Origin: Verrucomicrobiota bacterium
Lineage (GTDB): Bacteria > Verrucomicrobiota > Kiritimatiellia > SS1-B-03-39 > UBA6053
Direction of reading: 5' to 3'
DNA length: 55,648 nucleotides
Assembly: GCA_020831635.1 (NCBI GenBank)
Contig: JAFIGC010000021.1
Location: forward strand, 1 to 55,648
Position numbers and translations under genes: made by a program. This document shows positions 6,964 to 16,317 of this stretch, piece after piece. The notes beneath the pieces were generated by a model that was not told the DNA's origin, ran no database searches, and worked only from the letters and a program-made list of their open reading frames with translations. How positions within the stretch are numbered: the first letter of the stretch is position 1; each line of letters begins with the position of its first letter.

Positions 6964-9900
6964 TTACCCTAATGCCGAAAGCTCCCGCAGGCTTTGGGTG
7001 CCGAAATCAGGGTGACGCTCCAGCAAATCGTCGAAGACATCCAGGACGCTGGCCAAATCCTCCAATCGCTCTTCCCTTTGCAGGCTCTCCGCCAAACGGC
7101 GCAACAATCCTTCAATATCCCTTTTCCGGTGAGCCCACTCCCATGCGCTCACGTCTGACCGGGGAGCCTGGAGGGCGAAATCTTTGGCAACGCGGAGGAT
7201 GCCTTCCGTGAACATGGACAAACGGGCATTCTGGTCAAACAGTTTCGAGAGGGAGGCTGCATGATCACCAGCCATTTGAGAATCCAATAGTCGATTCACA
7301 AAAGCTTGGTTTTTCATCCAAACTGTTTCCGCATGAATCGCAAGCCTCCGCGCCAGATGTTTCCGAACATCCTCATTGGTGTCATTCGCGAAATTGATCG
7401 CCAAATCTTGGAGCCAAATCTCAGCATCGGGATCGTTGAGTTTCTCTAGCACCTCGGAGACCATTGCAGATCTCAAAGCAGCATTCTCATCGATATTCTC
7501 GACCAAGATTTCCAAAGGGATCAACCCATTCAAGGCAAGGGCAAACATCGAATATGCGGCCCATTCCACGAGGTGACCTTTTGTCAAAACCCGGTTGGCA
7601 AGCAACAGAGCTATGGCATCCTCATGATTTTTTTTGGAAACCTTTTCCTCTTGTTGGCAAAGAAACCAAAGTGCTCTCATGGTGCTGGGTTGGCCTCTGA
7701 CCTTCGGATTCCTTCCACATGTCAGAATGATTTCCGTGGCGCGTTTCGGATTTTCCTGAAAACAAGTTGCCGCCAAAATCACCGTGGAAGTCAACACGGC
7801 GGGATCGGCCCGGGACACCAGGCTTTCTGCGATTTCCAAAAGGGGATTTAGTAAATCCTCATGCGTGCCCGCACACACCGCCAGCGCATGAATCGCCCGG
7901 CAATTCGGCATGTTCCAACATACATTCAATAAATCGGGATCGTCGTCATTCGCCCAATCCATGGGCGAGGGGTCGGAAATCGCGATATCCATCAAGCGTT
8001 GATAGATCACCTCCGGCCAGAGGTCCTCCGACCGGGTTTCCACAACCCGGGCCAGTTCCATTTCGCATCCTTCGTGGAGATAAAGCCCGGATTTGATAAG
8101 CCATGGCGCCAGGTCCGGGGTTTCAACCCGGGTCCATTCCTTATATTTTTTAGGGTCAGGGTTTTTGTCTGTAGCTATCGCGTCAATCATTGTGGAAAGG
8201 GCCTCACCGGGAATGTCAGCCAACAGATCTTGAAATTCGTTGCCCAATTGAAAATAGGCCTGCGGATTTTCCAGTGCAAGAGTTCGAAAACTGTCCACTA
8301 AAGCGTCCATGCTTTTGTGACGGACCGTATTCGTTTTCAAGTCAAGGGATCGAATATCGGTTTCCAAGGGGGCATTATGAAAGGCTTTCCGCCACTCATT
8401 CACCGACCATTTGCGCATGACATGCAAAGGGGTGATGTAGCTGGTGCCGAAAAAACGGGGTTCATATGCCTGGGTGTTTGTCTGACCAGTTTCACGCGGA
8501 CCGAATTTGGCTTCCAGTTCCAAATATCGCGCACGGGCCCGGGGGATTTCGTTTCTGACGGACTCAGGAATCGCCCCCAGAAGACGGTGGGAGGTTTTAC
8601 CGACCTGGTTGGGTGAAAATCCATATTTTTTCACCTGCTCCCATCTTTGTTTTTCATCCTTCACCGTCCACGGATCCCGTATGCTTGCAATCCACTCGAC
8701 CAAGGTATCCAAACACACAGTGCTCATTTTCGGAGTGAGCTTCTCAACAAAGCGGTGGATTCCGTGGATGATCACAAAGGAGAATGAATTTCGAATTCCC
8801 ACACGAATCGCTTCCGGGCATCCGATTAGCCAAGTCGCGAAATCATCCGCCAGGGAGGTGTCAATTTCCTTGCCTCCCAACAAGATGCCCGTTTCCAGGA
8901 TTAACTGGATATCGTGTTTGCGCAAAGGTGTGGGTAGAAGTTCCATAAATTCCGCAAAAGTTAATTTTTGGTTCGATAAACCGTGCGCGTTGCAAGCCGC
9001 GAGGCTTCTTATCAGAAGATCCAATTCACTGTTTCGATGAACATCCAAGATGTGTTCATCCCATTTGTAGGTCTGAACATCCAGCGCCTTCCATGCGCCG
9101 GACAGAACCTGAAACACCTCTGCGCCCAGAAAAACAAAGGGCTGAGGCACCTCTTTCAACGCAAGGGTCAATGAACGATGGCGGGAATGAAGCCCTGAAG
9201 AGGCTTTGCCCGCATCCATATGTCGGACATATTTCTCCAGCAAAAGCAAAGCGCGTTTGGGTGCCTCGCGGAAAAGAGCTCGCCAATCGAAAGTATGATT
9301 GGCGGAAAGCATCCATTCGGGCAACTTTTCCCATGTGAGACGAAGCTCAAAGAGTTTGTCTGAATCCTGTTCGGGCTTCTGCCAAAACAGCGACTCGATT
9401 TCCCCTCGCCGCAACAGATCCGGATCCTCTTTGGACCACACGTTCAGGGCCTCCGCAATCTCGTCTCCCAAAATCCCGGACACCGATGCAAACAGGCCCA
9501 CGATCCGATCCCGCTCCATCTTATCCAACGCCTCTCCCTGTTGCAGCGCCCAGTCGATGTATAGCTTCATCCAGCCGGGATGAAGGGCAAAGACTTGGGT
9601 GAGAATGTGTGGGGCATGCGCTTCATCCATCCAGGCGTGAATCCCGTGAAAGTCCCGCTCCTTCGGCTCCAGGATATCCGCCAAGCCCAGCCACATTCCA
9701 CGTTTAACGAGTGGTCGGATCTCTTCGGATCGTTGCACCTCGTTTAACAGGGCCCATCCCTTGCTGGATTCCAAAATCAAGGGGACGGACAGCCTCATGC
9801 GACGGGCATGCAGGAAATGTTGCTCTGCCCTTTTGCCCATAAGTGCCAAAAGTTCATGCAAAGTCCCGCAGTTGCCGAGTTGGGTTGCGATGCAGGCATC

Positions 9901-11484
9901 CACGATTAATTGATGTCTTGGCTCGAAATATAGAATCCCTTCCTGTGAAATTCGGACAAACAGCCCGGCCTTTTCCAGAATCTCCCCGTCCGGGTCCGCC
10001 TGTGCCGAGGAAATTTTTTGCTTGCCAAGCCTTTCCATTTTGGCGACCAGTCTGTCCAGCGCCTCCCGACTTCCGGGCACCTTTTGTGTGCGTAAATTGA
10101 TCCAATACCCTACAAAACCAAGTTGGGTAAACGGGCGGGTACCATCAAAATCCGGTTCGCGGGCAAGGTCCCCCAGCAAACCCAAACATTCGGGATTGCG
10201 GACCCATCGTTGCAAATCCGGACCCAAAACATTCCAAGGTATATGCCAAGTGTTCAGCACCGACTCCACATCCGACACCGGCAATCCGCCGATTTCCACC
10301 TCGTGGTACTTTGCGGTTTCCCGGTTTGCAAACAAGTTCCTCAAACTGGAATCCCGGGTATCCACGGTTCGACAGCCCACCACCAGGGTGAACCCCATCT
10401 CCAAACAGGCCCGACAAAACGCAAAGGCCATCCCTTTTAGTTTTTCCACGTCTCCCCCGGCAAGTTCCATCGAATCCCATTGGTCCACGATCACCACCAG
10501 AGGGTTGCGGTAAACTCGCTTCAAGGTTTCGGGTTGCAGGGCGTTTGAATGTCCGCCGATATCCGTTGCCCGTGTCAGCAGGACGTTCATGGATTTTTCC
10601 TTCGCCAGTTCTTTGGCAACGGAAGCCAGCACATGACTCTTCCCAGTGCCGGGGGCTCCGTGTACCAGCATTTGGGTTCCCCACTCTTCGCGCAAGACCC
10701 GGATCATTTCAGTCGTTTCCTGACGTTCAATTTCAATGGGCAATGCCTTTTTCGCCTCCAGAATGTCCAACGAATTTGCCGTCTGTTTTGCGACATCCCC
10801 AAGGACGGCATGGGCATCCACTTTCTTCCACTGGATTCCAGGGGATCTTTCTTTCAGCAGCAATTTCAAATCATTCACGCCCAATTCCCTTCCCAACACT
10901 TCCTTTTCCGGCATCGCCTGTAAGGCGTTCCACAAAATGGATTCCGAACCTTTTTCGACCAAGAGATTGGCGAACCTGCGTAAATTGGACTCCGTAGGCA
11001 TCGGCTGAATCTCGATTTTTGCCAAAAGGCTTTTTCCAACTTCGATGGAGTCAAAGCCCAGGATCTCAAGGACCTTTTCTTCGGAAGAAGTCAATGGCAT
11101 CCCTCTGTCATTCCCCTGTGCCCGTGACAATAAGGGGGTTAGCCCCTCAAAATGGGTGTTGTCCGAACAAAAAACATACGAATCCGCAGGATCCACTCGA
11201 TCCAGAAGCTGAGCCCGAATGTAGTCTTTGATGGAACGGGTGTTGCTTCCTTTCACGCCCAAATCGGACGGTTTCCATGGCCCGGTGGATTTGGTTTTGC
11301 ATTGAATGGCGATTCGCTTCCCCTCTTCCATCACCCACAAATCCACTCCTTGGGCGTCAAAGCCCTCCTGTTCCCATGCCTCCCATTGCACCCGGTCCAC
11401 ACTACCCGACAACAGGTGCAGCCATTGCTGACAGACCACGCGCTTTTCCGCAGCGTTACCGATTTTAGACCAGATCCCGTTCAC
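6964..11484 (-). CDS. Avs-like protein: Cap4/PD-(D/E)XK nuclease, STAND-type NTPase, long helical C-terminus
   Basis: With the GTG start the protein has 1506 residues. The N-terminus (1-155) looks like a DUF4297/Cap4-type nuclease: Asp48 in GVDLWV and Gln61-Cys-Lys63 in IAIQCKTK form the D...QxK core, then comes the conserved SYVFCSDN strand. The NTPase follows, with Walker A GAPGTGKS (276-283), Walker B VVIVDQWD (330-337), a VVGCR strand (368-372) and a STAND-like RNPECLGLLGDL helix. About 1000 residues of helical, HEAT/TPR-like sequence complete it, the usual ligand-sensing part of Avs proteins. This layout matches antiviral STAND effectors that degrade DNA on recognising a phage protein. 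The start at GTG 11484 has GGAGGA 10 bases upstream and overlaps the preceding stop as GTGA. An in-frame GTG at 11523 adds 13 residues but lacks such a site. The family assignment is mine by motif; the target is unknown. Confidence 0.82.
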   Translation of the reverse strand: MNGIWSKIGNAAEKRVVCQQWLHLLSGSVDRVQWEAWEQEGFDAQGVDLWVMEEGKRIAIQCKTKSTGPWKPSDLGVKGSNTRSIKDYIRAQLLDRVDPADSYVFCSDNTHFEGLTPLLSRAQGNDRGMPLTSSEEKVLEILGFDSIEVGKSLLAKIEIQPMPTESNLRRFANLLVEKGSESILWNALQAMPEKEVLGRELGVNDLKLLLKERSPGIQWKKVDAHAVLGDVAKQTANSLDILEAKKALPIEIERQETTEMIRVLREEWGTQMLVHGAPGTGKSHVLASVAKELAKEKSMNVLLTRATDIGGHSNALQPETLKRVYRNPLVVIVDQWDSMELAGGDVEKLKGMAFAFCRACLEMGFTLVVGCRTVDTRDSSLRNLFANRETAKYHEVEIGGLPVSDVESVLNTWHIPWNVLGPDLQRWVRNPECLGLLGDLAREPDFDGTRPFTQLGFVGYWINLRTQKVPGSREALDRLVAKMERLGKQKISSAQADPDGEILEKAGLFVRISQEGILYFEPRHQLIVDACIATQLGNCGTLHELLALMGKRAEQHFLHARRMRLSVPLILESSKGWALLNEVQRSEEIRPLVKRGMWLGLADILEPKERDFHGIHAWMDEAHAPHILTQVFALHPGWMKLYIDWALQQGEALDKMERDRIVGLFASVSGILGDEIAEALNVWSKEDPDLLRRGEIESLFWQKPEQDSDKLFELRLTWEKLPEWMLSANHTFDWRALFREAPKRALLLLEKYVRHMDAGKASSGLHSRHRSLTLALKEVPQPFVFLGAEVFQVLSGAWKALDVQTYKWDEHILDVHRNSELDLLIRSLAACNAHGLSNQKLTFAEFMELLPTPLRKHDIQLILETGILLGGKEIDTSLADDFATWLIGCPEAIRVGIRNSFSFVIIHGIHRFVEKLTPKMSTVCLDTLVEWIASIRDPWTVKDEKQRWEQVKKYGFSPNQVGKTSHRLLGAIPESVRNEIPRARARYLELEAKFGPRETGQTNTQAYEPRFFGTSYITPLHVMRKWSVNEWRKAFHNAPLETDIRSLDLKTNTVRHKSMDALVDSFRTLALENPQAYFQLGNEFQDLLADIPGEALSTMIDAIATDKNPDPKKYKEWTRVETPDLAPWLIKSGLYLHEGCEMELARVVETRSEDLWPEVIYQRLMDIAISDPSPMDWANDDDPDLLNVCWNMPNCRAIHALAVCAGTHEDLLNPLLEIAESLVSRADPAVLTSTVILAATCFQENPKRATEIILTCGRNPKVRGQPSTMRALWFLCQQEEKVSKKNHEDAIALLLANRVLTKGHLVEWAAYSMFALALNGLIPLEILVENIDENAALRSAMVSEVLEKLNDPDAEIWLQDLAINFANDTNEDVRKHLARRLAIHAETVWMKNQAFVNRLLDSQMAGDHAASLSKLFDQNARLSMFTEGILRVAKDFALQAPRSDVSAWEWAHRKRDIEGLLRRLAESLQREERLEDLASVLDVFDDLLERHPDFGTQSLRELSALG

Positions 11485-12674
11485 AGGGCCGCTTCCTCCA
11501 TCATTTCCGGAATTTGTTTCCACGGCACAAAGGTCACGTCCTCCAATTTTCGGCGCTCATGTCCCCCATACACCACAAACCCATCAGATATGCGCACCTC
11601 TTTCCCCCCGGCATTCAACGCCTTGAGTTTGCTGAGCCCCGAGCGTGTTTTCAACTTCGGTGTCAGTCCCGCCTTCATCTCAAAGGGAACCAAGGTCGCC
11701 CCCTTGTCCATTAAAATGTCCACCTCAATGCCGTCACTTGAGCGCCAAAACCATAAATCGGGACGTTTGGCCCGGTTGCGGTGCCACTTGAGGATTTCGC
11801 CATATGTCCAAGATTCCACCAGCCCCCCCCACTGCGGAGATTGCGTGAGTTGCTGCACGTTATCGATGTGCAAAAGTCGACAGGCCAGCCCCGTGTCCAA
11901 AAAATGGAGCTTGGGACGTTTGTTCAACCGCTTGCCGAAATTACGGTGATGTGGCCGCAACAAACGGATGAGGTAGGTCATTTCGAGCACATTCAGCCAT
12001 GCGCTTGCGGTCATGGGGTCTATTTCCGCCGTCTGGGCAAGATCCGCCTTGTTCACCAGTTGCCCGCTCAAGCTGGCGCAATGGCGGATGAACACATCAA
12101 ACCGGGTTCGGTCTTTCAAGGCCAGGACGCTCTGCACGTCCCGCCCCACGTAAGTGGCCAGATAATTGTCCAGCCATTCCCCCGCGTCCATCTCGCGGTT
12201 CTCATCGTACAAAGGAGGATATCCTCCTCTCAGAACGGCTTCCGCGAGTGTGTTCGGTTCCCGCGGCGTCCCACGAAGCTCTTCAAGGGAAAAAGGCAAC
12301 AACTCCAGTATCGCCACCCTGCCCGCCAAAGATTGACTGATCATCTTGTTCAGGTCCAGTTGCTGGGAGCCTGTCACCACCCACCTCCCCATTTTTCCGA
12401 TTTCATCCACGCGAACCTGCAGATAATTGAAAATTTCAGGAACGTGCTGGGCCTCGTCCAAGATGGCGCCATCCGGATAATGTGAAAGAAACCCCACCGG
12501 ATCCTGTCTGAATGCGGCCTGCTCAAACGGACTTTCAAAATTCACGTAACGCAGGTCCGCACATGCCGATCTGGCCAAGGTGGTTTTTCCGGATTGACGG
12601 GGTCCGGTGATCATCAAAACCGGATACCCTTTGCGTAAACGCTCGACTTGGTTATATAGAATTCTCGTAATCAT
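11481..12674 (-). CDS. AAA ATPase with DUF4143 C-terminal domain
   Basis: The 397-residue protein has an N-terminal AAA_14-type ATPase with Walker A TGPRQSGKTT (23-32) and Walker B AILDEAQ (70-76), and a VVTGSQ sensor. A DUF4143 C-terminal half shows the restriction-fold-like signature GIEVDILMD...VPFEMKAG near 310-335. Such proteins are common, often horizontally moved, and mostly of unknown role; links to toxin-antitoxin and DNA metabolism have been proposed. Here it is the first gene of a two-gene unit and overlaps the Avs-like gene by GTGA, which argues for shared function. An almost perfect 18-bp inverted repeat touches its start codon and may be an autoregulatory operator. Confidence 0.88.
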   Translation of the reverse strand: MITRILYNQVERLRKGYPVLMITGPRQSGKTTLARSACADLRYVNFESPFEQAAFRQDPVGFLSHYPDGAILDEAQHVPEIFNYLQVRVDEIGKMGRWVVTGSQQLDLNKMISQSLAGRVAILELLPFSLEELRGTPREPNTLAEAVLRGGYPPLYDENREMDAGEWLDNYLATYVGRDVQSVLALKDRTRFDVFIRHCASLSGQLVNKADLAQTAEIDPMTASAWLNVLEMTYLIRLLRPHHRNFGKRLNKRPKLHFLDTGLACRLLHIDNVQQLTQSPQWGGLVESWTYGEILKWHRNRAKRPDLWFWRSSDGIEVDILMDKGATLVPFEMKAGLTPKLKTRSGLSKLKALNAGGKEVRISDGFVVYGGHERRKLEDVTFVPWKQIPEMMEEAAL

Positions 12675-12710
12675 CTTGCAAAGATAGAGTTCAACTCTAC
12701 TTTTGCAAGA
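12674..12710 (-). promoter_or_regulatory. Near-perfect 18-bp inverted repeat abutting the ATPase start codon
   Basis: The left arm TCTTGCAAAGATAGAGTT (12674-12691) and right arm AACTCTACTTTTGCAAGA (12693-12710) are separated by one base and differ at two positions. In the mRNA it would form a hairpin directly in front of, and touching, the initiation codon. In DNA it is a typical dimeric-repressor site. No obvious Shine-Dalgarno sequence is present, so the hairpin may set translation level. Confidence 0.7.
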
Positions 12711-12768
12711 TTATTCGTATTTTCAATAAACGCTCCAGCCAGGCCTTGGTTTTTACATCGGATCGGTC

Positions 12769-12838
12769 GGCTCTGTCTGATCCGCCGGATCAAACGGATC
12801 GACCGGAGCATCCGAAAGCGTAAATTCCGGACAGAGCC
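12769..12838. repeat. Widely spaced inverted repeat in the gap 12711-12898
   Basis: GGCTCTGTC at 12769-12777 is the reverse complement of GACAGAGCC at 12830-12838. Between them are several GATC-centred short palindromes (GATCCGCCGGATC and similar). No coding sequence was found in the gap. It may be a degenerate hairpin element. Confidence 0.5.
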
Positions 12839-12840
12839 AC

Positions 12841-12870
12841 AAAAAAACTCCCCGGCCCGAGCCGGGGAGT
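12841..12870 (-). terminator. Rho-independent terminator of the PEP-CTERM gene
   Basis: Read on the minus strand, ACTCCCCGGC-TCGG-GCCGGGGAGT (12870-12847) is followed by a run of T (12847-12841). It lies about 30 bases past the stop at 12899. The perfect 10-bp stem makes this a strong terminator. Confidence 0.9.
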
Positions 12871-12898
12871 CGTTTCATTTCGCGTGAATGCGTTAGGC

Positions 12899-13738
12899 TC
12901 AGCCCCGCAATTTCCGGCGGAGAACACGGGCCATCAAGCCCATGCCCAAGCCGAACAGCATCAGGGTGGAGGGTTCGGGAATCACGTTGAACCCCACCCC
13001 CACTTGGCCGGTGGGCGCACCGGAACCATAGGTTCCGCCCACGCCATCGATATCAAAGACCAGATTGTACTGACCGAATTCGGAAAAGCCGAAGTTCCGG
13101 TGCACGTGGGCATAATTTCCAAACTCCGCCGTGTTGTTTCCGTCCACGGTTTCAATCATGGGCACAGGATTGTTCACGCCATCCCAATTGAGGAGAACAA
13201 AATTGGGCGAACCCAAATCCGACAAAGGGTTGCCGTTGTAGGTGGACGCTCCCAAATTCAGGGTAAAATTGAAACTGTCGAACTGTTGCACGGTACCGGA
13301 ACCAAAGTCTTCCCGCAAGCGGGTGCGAATCCCAAGGTCGGGGGTGGACCCATCGGACAAAAACGGAGACCCGGAGGCACTCGTCAGCCAATAGTTGTTT
13401 CCGTTAACTTTTTGTTGCGTGGTGGTGTTTACATTGACGGTCAAACTGGAAAACGAGTAGTCTCCCGTATCGCCATTCTGAGCGGGTACCACATTTCCCA
13501 CGATTCCGGTATATCCACCAAAGGGACTGGTCAACCCGGTGGCATCCACGGTGGTGGGCTCCCCGGTGGTTCCCTTGGCCCGAAACACGGAATGCCAAGT
13601 TTCCGTCTCACTCTCGTAATAAAAGGTAAGGTCCGCGCCTCCGCCACCGTTGTAAACGATGTCTTGCGCCTGCATGGGCACCATGGTCCATGCCGCGGCC
13701 AATGCCGTAAGGAGTCCTGTTCGTGTGTTTTTCTTCAT
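12899..13738 (-). CDS. PEP-CTERM sorting-domain surface protein
   Basis: The 279-residue protein has a signal peptide (KNTRTGLLTALAAAWTMVPMQAQ). An Asn/Gly/Thr-rich beta-type body follows, and the C-terminal tripartite sorting signal is IPEPSTLMLFGLGMGLMARVLRRK: PEP motif, hydrophobic segment, basic tail. Such proteins are processed by exosortase. The exosortase is not in this window. A segment near 230-250 (HVHRNFGFSEFGQYNLVFDIDG) resembles the H-x-NW-x-F-x3-G-x-Y-x-L-x-F block of actinobacterial-type surface-anchored repeats and of the protein at 17167. AGGA precedes the ATG at a usable distance. It has its own promoter (13814-13841) and terminator, so it is a single-gene unit. Confidence 0.93.
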   Translation of the reverse strand: MKKNTRTGLLTALAAAWTMVPMQAQDIVYNGGGGADLTFYYESETETWHSVFRAKGTTGEPTTVDATGLTSPFGGYTGIVGNVVPAQNGDTGDYSFSSLTVNVNTTTQQKVNGNNYWLTSASGSPFLSDGSTPDLGIRTRLREDFGSGTVQQFDSFNFTLNLGASTYNGNPLSDLGSPNFVLLNWDGVNNPVPMIETVDGNNTAEFGNYAHVHRNFGFSEFGQYNLVFDIDGVGGTYGSGAPTGQVGVGFNVIPEPSTLMLFGLGMGLMARVLRRKLRG

Positions 13739-13813
13739 CTTGTTCCTGCTTTTTGGTTGTGGGTTGAAAAATTGCGGGTATTCGAATGGATGTCTTCCAT
13801 ATAACGATAATGA

Positions 13814-13841
13814 ATTATCAACATTAAAACCGCTTTGTCAA
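13814..13841 (-). promoter_or_regulatory. Sigma-70-type promoter for the PEP-CTERM gene
   Basis: On the minus strand, TTGACA (13841-13836) is followed by a 16-base spacer and GATAAT (13819-13814). Transcription would start near 13807, about 70 bases before the ATG at 13738. The start of the divergent gene at 13861 lies just behind the -35 element. Confidence 0.7.
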
Positions 13842-13860
13842 CCCTCGACCCCGTTTTTTT

Positions 13861-16242
13861 ATGAACACCTCGGCCCCCACCGATCCCATTCCCCCCCCAA
13901 CAGACCCCAGAAATCCGAAATCCGCCCGGCAGTTGATCTCGGTGCTCTGTTTTTTCAGTGGCGCCCTCGCCTTGGCCCAGCAGTTGTTGTGGACCCGGCG
14001 GATGGTGGACCTCCTGGGCGCCAGCGCCGGTTCCGCCGCCCGCGTGGTCGGCTGTTTCTTTTTGGGCTTGGCCCTCGGGGCCGCCGGGGGCGCTTTGCTC
14101 GCGGCCAAAACCCATCGCCCCTGGTGGTGGACCGGCATGGCCGAACTGGGCATTGCCCTGCTCTGCCTCCCCATGGTGTTTTTGCCCTGGTGGGCAGACG
14201 GACTTTGGCCCTGGCTGGGACCGGATCGATTGCTTGGCTGGCAGGGCGGCTCCCTGAAAACCCTCCTCTCCGTTCTGCTGGTACTCCCCCCGGCTTCGAT
14301 GATGGGCTTTTTTCTCCCCTTGGCAGTGGCCGGATGGCCCGGAGGGGCATCCCGTCGCGATCCCGAACCCCATCAAGACCCAGGTCTCTGGCTCTATGCC
14401 CTCAACACGCTCGGTGCCGTGGCCGGCGTTTTCCTCACCATGGGCCCCTTGTTGCGACACTTTGGCATGATCGGCGCCATGATGGCGGTGATTGTCGGGA
14501 ACGTGATATCCGCCCTGTGTTACTTTCTTCTGGATCGAAAACACCGCCCCGAAACCGCGCCGCAACCAGAAACACAACCCCGGACCATCGGACGTCCTCC
14601 GACCCGCTTCCTCTGGATTTCCGCCCTCTCCGGCGCATTGGTGATTGGCGTGGAAATCATCGCCATGACCGCCATCCAGTGGGTCGCTCCCCTGTCGTTT
14701 TTCGCACCGGGCGCCATCCTCGGGGTTTTCATCGCTTTGTTGGCAATTTCCGCTTTTGCCGTGGAAACCGGACTCATGGGACGCGCTCCCCACGAAAACT
14801 TGCTCGTGGCCGTGGCCCTGGCCTCAGGGGTGCTGTTGGCGCTGGCGCCATTGCTCTTTCATGTCTTCGCACCCCTCTTTCCCGCCGGCGCCCCCAGCGC
14901 CTCCATGGGATTCTTTGCCGTGAAGCTGGGACTGTTTAGCCTCGGCGTCTTCGGACCCGCCGTACTGGCCGCAGGCCTGTGGTTTCCGTTGGTGGCGGCC
15001 ATCAGCGGCGCCGAAGCGGACAGCTCCGCCCGCCTCCGCTGGGGCTGGTTGCTGGCCGCCAACGGTCTCGGAGGGCTGTTGGGTGCGGAACTGACCCTCC
15101 GCGTGCTCATGCCCGCCTTCGGCCCTTTTCCCGCCATGGGTCTTCTCGGCTTCGCCTACCTCATCGCCGCCTGGGTCATGAGTCCTCCAAAAGCTCCCAT
15201 CCAGATGAAAGCCGCAATTTGGGGCTCCATTGGGCTCGTGACCCTCCTCATGAATACCCTCTTGCCCACGCTCCCCACCGTCAACCCCGCTTTCGCGAAT
15301 CGGGTCGTGGACGAATCCCACGGACGCGAGGGAAGTTTCGCCATTCTCGACGCCCCCGCCATGGGACGCGCCATTCTCATGCAAAACCAGTATGTTCTCG
15401 GCTCCAGTCGGGCCGTGTACGAACAAGAGCGTCAGGCCCACCTGCCCCTTTTGCTACATCCCGCCCCCCAACGCGTGGGGTTCATCGGCGCGGGCACCGG
15501 CATTTCCCCCGGCGGCGCCCTCGCCCATGAAGCCGTGGCAGAACTGACCGCCGCCGAAATCTCTTCCGCCGTGGTCCGAGCCGCCGCCCAATGGTTTCAC
15601 GTGGAAAACCGCGGCATCTCCACCCATCCGACCGCCCGCATCGTCGTCGAAGACGGCCGCACCTGGGTGGCGGCCCACCGCGACCATTTCGACGTCCTCG
15701 TTTCGGATTTGTTTTTACCTTGGGGACCCGGCGAAGGACGTCTCTACACGCGCGAACACTTTACCGCCGCTCGCGAAAGCCTCCGATCAGATGGCCTCTT
15801 CTGCCTCTGGCTTCCCCTCTATCAACTCACCGAACCCCAATTGCAGCTCATCCTCGACACTTTTCTGGACGTGTTCGGGGAAGCACTCATTGTAAAACGC
15901 GAATCCAGCGACGTCAGCCCCGTCCTCGGACTCCTCGCCTGGAAAGACGCCCCTCCCGAGACCAGCGCGCTCCTGCAAACCCTCGAAATCCGCATGGCCG
16001 CCGATGGCCATCGCTTGGAAGACCCCGAAATGAACCGCGTTGAAGCCGTTCAGGCCCTGTGGCTCGGACGCGTCCGCCAAGAAGGAACCCCACCCGTCAA
16101 TACCCTCGGCAACCTTGCCGTGGAATTACAGGCCGGGAGAACACGCATTCTCGACGGTGAAAACGCACCCTATCTGGTCGGTCAACGACTCAAAACCTGG
16201 CGGGAAAATATGGAATTTTCAAACAGGCAATTCAAACAATAA
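13861..16242 (+). CDS. Membrane protein fused to a spermidine synthase-like methyltransferase fold
   Basis: The 793-residue protein begins with about 12 transmembrane helices (residues 25-480), opening with FFSGALALAQQLLWTRRM, which is typical of fused membrane-spermidine synthase homologs. The C-terminal half (about 510-750) is a Rossmann-type fold: RVGFIGAGTGISPGGAL is the glycine-rich nucleotide or dcSAM loop, LTAAEISSAVV the acidic turn, IVVEDGRTWV and FDVLVSDLFLPWG the later strands. The canonical catalytic Asp of spermidine synthase appears replaced (VSDLFLPWGPGE), so aminopropyl transfer is not assured. The ATG has no Shine-Dalgarno site but a poly-T directly before it. No partner gene suggests its substrate. 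Confidence 0.85.
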   Translation: MNTSAPTDPIPPPTDPRNPKSARQLISVLCFFSGALALAQQLLWTRRMVDLLGASAGSAARVVGCFFLGLALGAAGGALLAAKTHRPWWWTGMAELGIALLCLPMVFLPWWADGLWPWLGPDRLLGWQGGSLKTLLSVLLVLPPASMMGFFLPLAVAGWPGGASRRDPEPHQDPGLWLYALNTLGAVAGVFLTMGPLLRHFGMIGAMMAVIVGNVISALCYFLLDRKHRPETAPQPETQPRTIGRPPTRFLWISALSGALVIGVEIIAMTAIQWVAPLSFFAPGAILGVFIALLAISAFAVETGLMGRAPHENLLVAVALASGVLLALAPLLFHVFAPLFPAGAPSASMGFFAVKLGLFSLGVFGPAVLAAGLWFPLVAAISGAEADSSARLRWGWLLAANGLGGLLGAELTLRVLMPAFGPFPAMGLLGFAYLIAAWVMSPPKAPIQMKAAIWGSIGLVTLLMNTLLPTLPTVNPAFANRVVDESHGREGSFAILDAPAMGRAILMQNQYVLGSSRAVYEQERQAHLPLLLHPAPQRVGFIGAGTGISPGGALAHEAVAELTAAEISSAVVRAAAQWFHVENRGISTHPTARIVVEDGRTWVAAHRDHFDVLVSDLFLPWGPGEGRLYTREHFTAARESLRSDGLFCLWLPLYQLTEPQLQLILDTFLDVFGEALIVKRESSDVSPVLGLLAWKDAPPETSALLQTLEIRMAADGHRLEDPEMNRVEAVQALWLGRVRQEGTPPVNTLGNLAVELQAGRTRILDGENAPYLVGQRLKTWRENMEFSNRQFKQ

Positions 16243-16255
16243 AACCAGCAACCCA

Positions 16256-16283
16256 CAACAAGCAACAAGCAACAAGCAACAAG
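16256..16283. repeat. CAACAAG heptamer x4
   Basis: Four perfect head-to-tail CAACAAG units lie inside a longer low-complexity ACCAGCAACC-like stretch (16244-16317). The stretch fills the gap between the convergent genes ending at 16242 and 16318. Confidence 0.85.
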
Positions 16284-16317
16284 TAACCCTCAACCAGCAA
16301 CCAACAACCCAAAACCC

